Part shown: piece by piece, positions 1 to 5,054 of the stretch
Layout of the letters: the number at the start of each line of letters is the position of its first letter
How positions within the stretch are numbered: position 1 is the stretch's first letter
NCBI GenBank assembly: GCA_944364005.1
Contig: CALVVW010000044.1
Coordinates: 1 to 13,800, forward strand
Length of the DNA stretch: 13,800 nt
Origin: an uncultured Bacilli bacterium
GTDB taxonomy: Bacteria > Bacillota_I > Bacilli_A > RF39 > UBA660
Reading direction: 5' to 3'
Translations under genes and position numbers: made by a program
The notes under the pieces: model-generated
Told to the model about the DNA's origin: nothing
Databases searched by the model: none
Seen by the model: the letters and a program-made list of their open reading frames with translations, nothing else

Positions 1-25
1 AGTTAAAATTATTATACTAATAAAC

Positions 26-46
26 TGATGATTTGCAACTTCATCA
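26..46. promoter_or_regulatory. Imperfectly spaced inverted repeat upstream of the first gene
   Basis: TGATGA (26-31) and TCATCA (41-46) are exact reverse complements separated by 9 bases, just upstream of the -35 region of the first promoter. It could be an operator arm pair or a chance repeat in A+T-rich DNA. Nothing else in the first 48 bases is recognisable. Confidence 0.2.
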
Positions 47-48
47 AT

Positions 49-77
49 TTACTAATTAGTATTATACGTGGTATAAT
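49..77 (+). promoter_or_regulatory. Extended -10 promoter for the first gene
   Basis: The -10 hexamer is a perfect TATAAT (72-77), preceded by TGG (69-71), which makes it an extended -10 element. A weak -35 (TTACTA, 49-54) lies 17 bases upstream. The start site should fall near 84, leaving a leader of about 46 nt before the ATG at 130. Confidence 0.65.
50..61. promoter_or_regulatory. Perfect 12-bp palindrome overlapping the -35, candidate operator
   Basis: TACTAATTAGTA is a perfect 12-base palindrome that covers the -35 element and the start of the spacer. This is a classic position for a dimeric repressor site. The regulator is unknown; a MarR/HxlR-like protein would be one kind of candidate, but this is inference from shape alone. 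Confidence 0.35.
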
Positions 78-116
78 GGTATTTAAAGTTTTAAAAGACC
101 GGTAATCGCTAATGAT

Positions 117-122
117 AAGGAG
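117..122 (+). promoter_or_regulatory. Ribosome binding site that sets the first gene's start
   Basis: AAGGAG lies 7 bases before the ATG at 130. The in-frame ATG at 112 lies upstream of this site and the one at 124 is only 1 base after it, so 130 is the likely start. Confidence 0.7.
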
Positions 123-129
123 AATGATT

Positions 130-645
130 ATGTCAAAAGATAATACTCTGTTCATAGAAAACTGTTTGATAATAATTAATGAAGATGGAACCCTAACAAA
201 AGTACCTAGAGTATTGCAAGAACGAAATCATAAGAATGCCTTTTTTAGGTTAAATAGAGAAAATCCTTCTTCTTTGCCTTATTTTCCTTGGGAAGAACTT
301 TATCATTGTGATGGATATGAATTTGCGAATTATGTAGCGTCCATTGGTAAGGTTATTTTTTGGCCAACTAGTATTGATAGCCCTGAATATATGATGGTAA
401 CTTTACCAGAAATACCTACTATTAAGCAAGAGCAGTCTATCTATCATATTTTTCCATTACTAAAAAGGAGTATTGTAGATTCCTATGTAACGCGTTTTGC
501 TTCTCCTTATACTCTTGATTTTCTAGTAAAAGAATTATCCTCATCTGGTAACTATGAGGATGCTTTAAAAGGTATTGTTAATTATGTAAAAGAAGTAGCT
601 GTAAAACATGAAAATAAAGCACTAGTGAAAGCTAATTTTTCCTAG
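130..645 (+). CDS. Hypothetical 171-aa protein
   Basis: I do not recognise this protein. It is an uninterrupted, mixed-composition ORF with its own promoter and a well-placed AAGGAG site, so it is very likely real. The start at 130 is preferred over 112 because of the ribosome binding site. No signal peptide or membrane segment is visible, so it should be cytosolic. The N-terminal third (IENCLIIINEDGTL, then KVPRVLQER) looks like short beta strands. The middle is rich in aromatic residues and proline (SSLPYFPWEELYHCDGYEF), and the last third appears helical (NYEDALKGIVNYVKEVAVKHENK). The extreme C-terminus, ENKALVKANFS, resembles the C-terminus of the next gene product (ENKVLAKTN). The gene appears monocistronic, with a terminator following. 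Function is unknown. Confidence 0.8.
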   Translation: MSKDNTLFIENCLIIINEDGTLTKVPRVLQERNHKNAFFRLNRENPSSLPYFPWEELYHCDGYEFANYVASIGKVIFWPTSIDSPEYMMVTLPEIPTIKQEQSIYHIFPLLKRSIVDSYVTRFASPYTLDFLVKELSSSGNYEDALKGIVNYVKEVAVKHENKALVKANFS

Positions 646-660
646 TTCTGGTAACAGGCA

Positions 661-686
661 AAGAGCAAAAATTCTTGCTTTTTTTT
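661..686 (+). terminator. Intrinsic terminator after the first gene
   Basis: AGCAA (664-668) pairs with TTGCT (675-679) across a 6-base loop, and the stem extends by a G-U and an A-U pair. It is followed by a run of T to 686. The stem is short but the T-tract is strong. It overlaps the -35 of the next promoter. Confidence 0.6.
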
Positions 687-703
687 GCATTTTATGGTAT
701 AAT
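675..703 (+). promoter_or_regulatory. Extended -10 promoter for the SH3/GH25 gene
   Basis: Perfect TATAAT (698-703) is preceded by TGG (695-697), an extended -10. TTGCTT (675-680) lies 17 bases upstream as a partial -35 and overlaps the 3' arm of the preceding terminator. The predicted start is near 710, giving a short leader to the ATG at 733. Confidence 0.65.
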
Positions 704-718
704 TTAGCTACTTAAATT

Positions 719-725
719 GAGGGGG
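719..725 (+). promoter_or_regulatory. Ribosome binding site that sets the SH3/GH25 start
   Basis: GAGGGGG is 7 bases from the ATG at 733 but only 1 base from the in-frame ATG at 727. The later ATG is therefore the better start. Confidence 0.65.
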
Positions 726-732
726 TATGTAT

Positions 733-2829
733 ATGCGTAATACTATTATGCGTGATACTATTGATTTTATAAGTGATAAGCTAAACAGTTTAAGTAGAAG
801 AGGTAAAATTGCACTTCTGACTGCTTTAACCGCTGCTACTGCAATTTCGGCTAGTCAAAGTTTTTTTAAAGAAGATGATTATGTTTACTTAGTAGATTTA
901 ACAGATAAATATGAAGATGATGCTAGTTTAGTAGATAAAGATGGAAAAGAAATTGAAATCGATACTAATGATCGTAGTAAATTATTAGCGATTGTGGATG
1001 AAAAAAAGACAAAAAAAGGAAAACAATATCAAACTATTCTTGTTAATGAACAAGGTGAAATGTTTTCTGGTTATATGGACGGAAAATATTTAGAGGATGA
1101 TACAATCGATAAAGTCAAAGTAAGAAATGATGTATTAGCAGAGACTAATGTGGTTTATGCTCAGAGTGGTTTATGGTTAAGAGATAATGATAAGAAAGAA
1201 ATTGACCATCATACAGACGATGCTTATTGCCTACCAGAAGGAAGCTATATTGCAACATCTGATGTTTTTGAGACTTCTAAAGACAATTCCTATCAATGGA
1301 AAGAAGCTGTATATGTTGATGGCGATGAATTGAAGCATGGTTATGTTGTTGGTGATTATATTAGAAGTAATAATTTTTCTGATATAGAAGGAAAAAGATT
1401 TGAAGTTTCTTCTCAAAGTGGTTTAAAGTTGAGAGATGCTGCTAGTCTTGATTCTGACATTATATATCAAATTGGTGATGGGGAAGAAGTTATCCTATTA
1501 CCTAATGTTCCTTCTGTTAGTGATGGTGACTATGACTGGTTCTATGTAGCTGCAAATACAGAAGAAGGAATTAAAACGGGATATGCAGCGGCCACTTATT
1601 ATACTTCTAACGGAGTTATTAATTATTTAAATTATCAGGGAGAACAAGAAAAATTTACCACTAAAAAGTCACAAGGTGAAATGTTAATTAAAGTAGTTGA
1701 TACTTCTAGTGATAGTGGAGTTGATTTAAAATTAAGAGAAGAACCTGGTACAGATAGTAAAATAATTTCTGAAATTGAAAATGGAACTAAAGTTTATACA
1801 TACCAGGAGGCACTTGATATATCTAGCATGCTTGGAGAAGTAGATGGTCATAACTGGGTACAAGTATATCTTACTAATGGTAAAACTGGATATGTTGCCA
1901 GTGACTACATTAAAGATGATAAAGTAGAACGTAAAGATAATTCTTCTGTCATTACTCTTAATTTTGGTAAGACTGAAGGAAAAATTACTGGATATTATGG
2001 TATTGATGTTAATAATGTATCCATTCCAACAGATTTTGAAGCATTAATTACAAATGATTTTGATTATACAACTTCAGCTTATAGTGTATCTAGAAATGTT
2101 TCAGCAATGAAAAGACCCGAGTTTGTAATGTTTAAATTAGGTGCTACTTATACTAGTAGCCGTTATAAAACCGCAACTTTAGCCTCAGATAACTTTACTT
2201 GTCTTGATAAAATTCGATCTATGGTTGCAATTTGTGAAGAAAATCATGTCCCTTATGGATTCTATTATTATTCTCAAGCTATTACTGAGAAAGATGCAGA
2301 TATAGAAGCAGATTTTATTCGTGAAGCATTATCTCAAATTGGAACCTCTAAATATAATGTTTTACCATTTGCTATTGATGTTGAAGATTATGTTTATGTT
2401 AACGGACAAAATGTTCCTACTCGTGTCTTGGAACATACGAAAGTTTATGGCAAAAAATCACCAACGGAAGCGATGAATCATTTAATGAATCGTGTTCGTG
2501 AAGAAAATGATATGGAAGTTATTTCTTACTTAAGTCATTCTGGTTATACAGATCTTATTGATCATGAAGATTTAGATAAAATTAATCAAAAAAATCCATG
2601 GATTGTAAATCCATCTTCTGTTCATTCAAATATATTTGCTAGTCAATATCCTGATGTTTTAGATAATACTATTATGAGACAGATTGCTTTAGATGGTTAC
2701 TATAAAGGTGTTCCATTTGATATTGATATAATAAATAAGGACTATTTTGATAAAGTTTTAAAAGAAAATAAATTAGCGAAAGCGAATGATTCAAAAGCAG
2801 AAAATAAAGTTTTAGCAAAAACAAATTAA
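733..2829 (+). CDS. Secreted or anchored protein with four SH3-like modules and a GH25-type muramidase domain
   Basis: A 698-aa protein, probably hydrolysing peptidoglycan glycan strands outside the membrane. The N-terminus has a basic stretch (SRRGK, about 21-25) and one hydrophobic segment (about 26-43) that would be a signal peptide or anchor. Four SH3-like modules follow (about 46-122, 128-212, 222-291 and 316-396). Each ends in a variant of GY-x3-x-Y: GYMDGKY, GYVVGDY, GYAAATY, GYVASDY. Three also carry an L-[KW]-LR motif. The C-terminal part (about 420-680) matches the GH25 plan: GIDV (D425), FKLG, PYGFYYYS, AIDVED (D549 and E551) and VPFDID (D663). These line up with the four acidic residues of GH25 lysozymes, so an active enzyme is likely. 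SH3 domains in front of the catalytic domain suggest wall binding. The Lys/Asn-rich tail ends ENKVLAKTN. The GH25 assignment is by motif, not by alignment. Confidence 0.85.
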   Translation: MRNTIMRDTIDFISDKLNSLSRRGKIALLTALTAATAISASQSFFKEDDYVYLVDLTDKYEDDASLVDKDGKEIEIDTNDRSKLLAIVDEKKTKKGKQYQTILVNEQGEMFSGYMDGKYLEDDTIDKVKVRNDVLAETNVVYAQSGLWLRDNDKKEIDHHTDDAYCLPEGSYIATSDVFETSKDNSYQWKEAVYVDGDELKHGYVVGDYIRSNNFSDIEGKRFEVSSQSGLKLRDAASLDSDIIYQIGDGEEVILLPNVPSVSDGDYDWFYVAANTEEGIKTGYAAATYYTSNGVINYLNYQGEQEKFTTKKSQGEMLIKVVDTSSDSGVDLKLREEPGTDSKIISEIENGTKVYTYQEALDISSMLGEVDGHNWVQVYLTNGKTGYVASDYIKDDKVERKDNSSVITLNFGKTEGKITGYYGIDVNNVSIPTDFEALITNDFDYTTSAYSVSRNVSAMKRPEFVMFKLGATYTSSRYKTATLASDNFTCLDKIRSMVAICEENHVPYGFYYYSQAITEKDADIEADFIREALSQIGTSKYNVLPFAIDVEDYVYVNGQNVPTRVLEHTKVYGKKSPTEAMNHLMNRVREENDMEVISYLSHSGYTDLIDHEDLDKINQKNPWIVNPSSVHSNIFASQYPDVLDNTIMRQIALDGYYKGVPFDIDIINKDYFDKVLKENKLAKANDSKAENKVLAKTN

Positions 2830-2873
2830 GATAGTAAAATATGATAGAATAATTAAGAAAAAATAATATTTAT

Positions 2874-2894
2874 AGAGGATTTTTCCTCTTTTTT
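2874..2894 (+). terminator. Intrinsic terminator after the GH25 gene
   Basis: AGAGGA (2874-2879) pairs with TCCTCT (2884-2889) across a TTTT loop and runs into a T-tract ending at 2894. Confidence 0.8.
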
Positions 2895-2901
2895 AGTGTG
2901 C

Positions 2902-2914
2902 TATAGTATATAAT
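2902..2914 (+). promoter_or_regulatory. -10 region for the YcxB-like gene
   Basis: There are two overlapping candidates: TATAGT (2902-2907) preceded by TGC, giving an extended -10, and a perfect TATAAT (2909-2914). No good -35 is seen because the upstream bases belong to the terminator T-tract. I cannot decide between the two. A weak GGTG (2921-2924) precedes the ATG at 2930. Confidence 0.45.
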
Positions 2915-2929
2915 AGTAATGGTGATGAT

Positions 2930-3427
2930 ATGAAAAAAGTAGTAAATGAATATGTATATGATTTAAAGATGTTAAAGAAGTTTTATAAAGTAAATCTACA
3001 AACTAATTTCTTTTTAGTATTATTAATGTTAGTACTGTTATCAACTATTTCTTCTTTTTTAGACAAAGATATTTCTTTTGGTGTTTTTAGTTTAGTAGTA
3101 TTTTTACTAGGCTGCATTTATTATTTTTTCTTTCCTAACATTTTAGCAACCATATCTTATCGTAGATTATTAACAAAAAATAACAACCGAGAGATGCATA
3201 TGAAAGTAACAGTAAATGAAAAAGAAATCATTGTTGAAAACAACTTATCAAAACAAAAGGATAAATATTTACTAGAAGATATAAAAAAGGTAAGAAAAAA
3301 GAAAGATATTATTTGTATGTTAACAAAAGAAAAAGTAGGAATACTACTTGCTAAAGAAGGATTTAAAACAGGGAATATAGATGTGTTATTTTCTATTTTA
3401 GTAAATAAAAAAAGTAGTAAAAAATAA
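2930..3427 (+). CDS. Two-TM membrane protein with YcxB-like C-terminal domain
   Basis: A 165-aa protein with a basic, amphipathic N-terminus (1-24), two hydrophobic segments (about 26-44 and 50-77) joined by a very short loop, and a cytosolic C-terminal domain (about 88-160). That domain has alternating strands (MKVTVNEKEIIVENN, YLLEDIKKVRKKKDIICML, VGILLAKEGF), and this layout fits YcxB-like proteins of Firmicutes, whose function is poorly known. Both termini should face the cytoplasm. The start has only a weak ribosome binding site (GGTG, 5 bases away), which suggests low expression. The next gene, 90 bases downstream with no evident terminator between, encodes a membrane-embedded XRE regulator, so the two may be co-transcribed and work together. 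The YcxB-like assignment is by pattern and is moderate only. Confidence 0.75.
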   Translation: MKKVVNEYVYDLKMLKKFYKVNLQTNFFLVLLMLVLLSTISSFLDKDISFGVFSLVVFLLGCIYYFFFPNILATISYRRLLTKNNNREMHMKVTVNEKEIIVENNLSKQKDKYLLEDIKKVRKKKDIICMLTKEKVGILLAKEGFKTGNIDVLFSILVNKKSSKK

Positions 3428-3430
3428 GAA

Positions 3431-3496
3431 ATGCAACCGATATTTTACATAAAACAACTAAAAATTGGTGGTACGCAACCGGTTAACATAGTATGA
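3431..3496 (+). CDS. Possible 21-codon small ORF in frame after the YcxB-like gene
   Basis: ATG at 3431 opens 21 codons ending in TGA (3494-3496). The peptide begins MQPIFYIKQ and ends GGTQPVNIV. It is in the same frame as the preceding gene, one codon after that gene's TAA. No convincing ribosome binding site precedes it. The two CAACCG copies of the local direct repeat encode QP twice. It could be a translated small ORF, a readthrough tail, a gene remnant or chance: an open run of this length is not rare. The same bases may instead serve as operator DNA. Confidence 0.15.
   Translation: MQPIFYIKQLKIGGTQPVNIV
3433..3484. promoter_or_regulatory. Direct repeat and palindrome upstream of the XRE gene, candidate operator
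   Basis: The heptamer GCAACCG occurs at 3433-3439 and again at 3475-3481, exactly 42 bp apart, close to four helical turns. The second copy overlaps a perfect palindrome, AACCGGTT (3477-3484). These are unusually G+C-rich elements for an intergenic gap here. ACCGAT (3436-3441) can also pair with ATTGGT (3464-3469) with one G-U. The layout suggests autoregulation by the downstream XRE protein, which is inference. Confidence 0.35.
3465..3494 (+). promoter_or_regulatory. Weak candidate promoter for the XRE gene
   Basis: TTGGTG (3465-3470) and TAGTAT (3489-3494) are 18 bases apart, and the AACCGGTT palindrome sits in the spacer. Both hexamers are imperfect. An alternative -10, TATGAT (3492-3497), has no suitable -35. 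The gene may instead be read from the promoter upstream of the YcxB-like gene. Confidence 0.3.
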
Positions 3497-3517
3497 TTTT
3501 GGCGAGGTGATGAAAAA

Positions 3518-4912
3518 GTGAAGTTTGGTGAAAACTTACAAAAATTGAGAAAAGAAAAAGGTATATCTCAAGAACAATTAGCAGAACAATTAGGAGTAAC
3601 TAGACAATCTGTTTCTAAATGGGAGTCTGGTGCCAGCTATCCAGAAATGGATAAGATTGTAGCACTTTGTAATATGTTTCATTGTGATATGGATGTATTA
3701 ATTAATAAGGATATTACAGAAGAGAGAGAAAGAAAAGATGCAACTGGTATTGTAAAAAATCTATTTCAAAGTGCAGCAAACTATGTAAAAAAGACAATTT
3801 ATTTATTTGAACATAAAAGTTTTAAAGATATTGTAAAACTACTTGTACAAGTAATTATTATTGTTTGTGTCATATTATGTTTTGCAATTCCCTTTATGTT
3901 ATTAAAAGAAATTGTCATTAGTTTGTTCTATACAGGAAATAACTGGTTCAGCATGTTTTTCTCTAAATTCTGGGAGTTTATCTTTAATGCTAGTTATGCT
4001 GTTTTAGCAATCGCTACTTTCCTTTATATTTTTAAAGTAAAATTCCTAGACGGAGAAGAAGTAGTGGAAATAATTGAAGAGGAAAAAGTACCAGAAAAGG
4101 AAGAAAAAGATATAGGAAAACATCCAGAAGAAAAGCAAAAAGTAAAGGTTGTCAAAGTAAAGTCCAATGATTTTAGTTTACTAGATTTATTATCAAAAGT
4201 AATTACTATTTGCTTAAAAGGAATATTTCTATTGTTCTTAATTCCTATTGTGATTGGAACGATTTTTACAGTAGTAATACTAGTTTTATTAATCGCATTA
4301 ATATTTAGAGGATTATTCTTAATAGGACCAATTTTATTAGTATTAAGTGTTGTAATATTAGGAATTGTAGTTATTGAATTAATATTAGACTTTATATTTA
4401 ATTTAAAATTTAGTAAAAGAAGAATTATTATTACTATGATTTCTACTATTATTTTAGGTTCTATTGGTATTGGTCTTTCTATTTGGTATTTTCTAAACTT
4501 AACTGTGATAAATGAAGTTCCAAAAGAGTTTAAGAGTGATACCAAAGAAGAAATTTATCCTATGACAGAGGATATATTAATTCATTATTATAATAATGGT
4601 AATCTAGACTTCATAGAAGATAATAGTATGCAAGATAAAGTTCGTATTAGAATAGATTATTATCCAATTGCGAATGAGGTAGACTTAGTAGAAGAAAACA
4701 ATGAAATATATCTAGATTTTGATATCGTAGAAAATATAAATATAAGAGAAATTACAGATAGTGTAATTAATAATCTAAAAAAGGGAAAATTTCATGATTA
4801 TGATAAATTAGGTCAAGTTTCCATGATAATTACAACTAGTAAGGAAAATATTGAGAAAATAAAAGACAATTATCAACACTATCAAGATGAAATTGATTAT
4901 GAAGATTTTTAA
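3518..4912 (+). CDS. Membrane-embedded XRE-family transcriptional regulator
   Basis: A 464-aa protein starting at GTG, chosen because GAGGTGAT (3504-3511) lies 6 bases upstream and the nearby ATG (3510) stops after three codons. Residues 4-60 are a classic XRE/Cro-CI helix-turn-helix (LRKEKGISQEQLAEQLGVTR, then QSVSKWESG and YPEMDKIVALC). A linker leads to about five membrane segments: roughly 105-129, 150-173, 236-263, 266-294 and 303-328. A highly charged loop of about 50 residues (174-222, EEEKVPEKEEKD) separates the second and third. Positive charges at 300-302 (KRR) place that side in the cytoplasm, so the acidic C-terminal domain (about 333-464) should lie outside the cell. This architecture suggests a one-component regulator that senses an outside or membrane signal and binds DNA at the membrane. 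The target is unknown; the repeats just upstream are an obvious candidate. The HTH call is firm and the topology is inferred. Confidence 0.88.
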   Translation: MKFGENLQKLRKEKGISQEQLAEQLGVTRQSVSKWESGASYPEMDKIVALCNMFHCDMDVLINKDITEERERKDATGIVKNLFQSAANYVKKTIYLFEHKSFKDIVKLLVQVIIIVCVILCFAIPFMLLKEIVISLFYTGNNWFSMFFSKFWEFIFNASYAVLAIATFLYIFKVKFLDGEEVVEIIEEEKVPEKEEKDIGKHPEEKQKVKVVKVKSNDFSLLDLLSKVITICLKGIFLLFLIPIVIGTIFTVVILVLLIALIFRGLFLIGPILLVLSVVILGIVVIELILDFIFNLKFSKRRIIITMISTIILGSIGIGLSIWYFLNLTVINEVPKEFKSDTKEEIYPMTEDILIHYYNNGNLDFIEDNSMQDKVRIRIDYYPIANEVDLVEENNEIYLDFDIVENINIREITDSVINNLKKGKFHDYDKLGQVSMIITTSKENIEKIKDNYQHYQDEIDYEDF

Positions 4913-4935
4913 AGAGAGATTCTCTCTTTTTTTTT
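4911..4935 (+). terminator. Intrinsic terminator overlapping the XRE stop codon
   Basis: AAAGAGAG (4911-4918) pairs with CTCTCTTT (4922-4929) across a 3-base loop, followed by T through 4935. The stem begins inside the TAA stop codon (4910-4912). Confidence 0.85.
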
Positions 4936-4937
4936 GT

Positions 4938-4966
4938 TTGCTTTTTTGTTTTTTGGCGTATATAAT
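4938..4966 (+). promoter_or_regulatory. Promoter for the ankyrin-like gene
   Basis: Perfect TATAAT (4961-4966) has TTGCTT (4938-4943) as a partial -35 at 17 bases, the same pairing as the promoter at 675-703. Predicted start is about 4973, which leaves a leader of roughly 80 nt. Confidence 0.65.
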
Positions 4967-4974
4967 GACATTAA

Positions 4975-5026
4975 GAGATGGATTACGAGAAAATATCTGA
5001 ATATAAGAAGATAGAATAAACATCTC
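4975..5026 (+). other. Nested inverted repeats in the leader of the ankyrin-like gene
   Basis: GAGATG (4975-4980) pairs with CATCTC (5021-5026), and inside it TATCT (4994-4998) pairs with AGATA (5009-5013). The two stems could form a closed leader structure upstream of the ribosome binding site (GGAGG, 5041-5045). The sequence matches no riboswitch class I know. In such A+T-rich DNA the inner stem could be chance. Confidence 0.3.
4978..5019 (+). CDS. Possible 13-codon leader ORF
   Basis: ATG at 4978 opens 13 codons (MDYEKISEYKKIE) ending in TAA at 5017-5019, within the leader of the ankyrin-like gene. There is no properly spaced ribosome binding site. With a start site near 4973 it would have to be translated almost leaderless. 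Its ATG lies in the outer stem of the leader hairpin. Chance is a serious alternative. Confidence 0.15.
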   Translation: MDYEKISEYKKIE

Positions 5027-5054
5027 AGCATAGTCAGTAGGGAGGATAAAATAA

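Noticed and set aside
112..132. Upstream ATG at 112 as the start of the first gene
   Set aside because: It would place the AAGGAG site inside the coding region. The ATG at 130 has proper spacing.
1231..1416. Short antisense frames at 1231-1416, 8002-8205 and 10444-10629
   Set aside because: Each lies within a well-supported gene on the other strand, has biased composition and lacks a ribosome binding site.
727..2829. The SH3 repeats of the GH25 gene as a DNA-level repeat array
   Set aside because: The modules are similar only at the protein level in short motifs. No near-identical DNA repeat is visible.
4024..4545. 173-codon open frame on the minus strand opposite the XRE membrane gene
   Set aside because: It is the shadow of Ile/Leu/Val- and Lys/Glu-rich codons. 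Its translation is low-complexity Ile/Asn/Ser/Thr with no ribosome binding site, and the plus-strand gene is clearly real.
4808..5023. 71-codon minus-strand open frame across the terminator region
   Set aside because: It overlaps the XRE 3' end, the terminator and the next promoter. Composition is A+T-driven and no start signal is seen.
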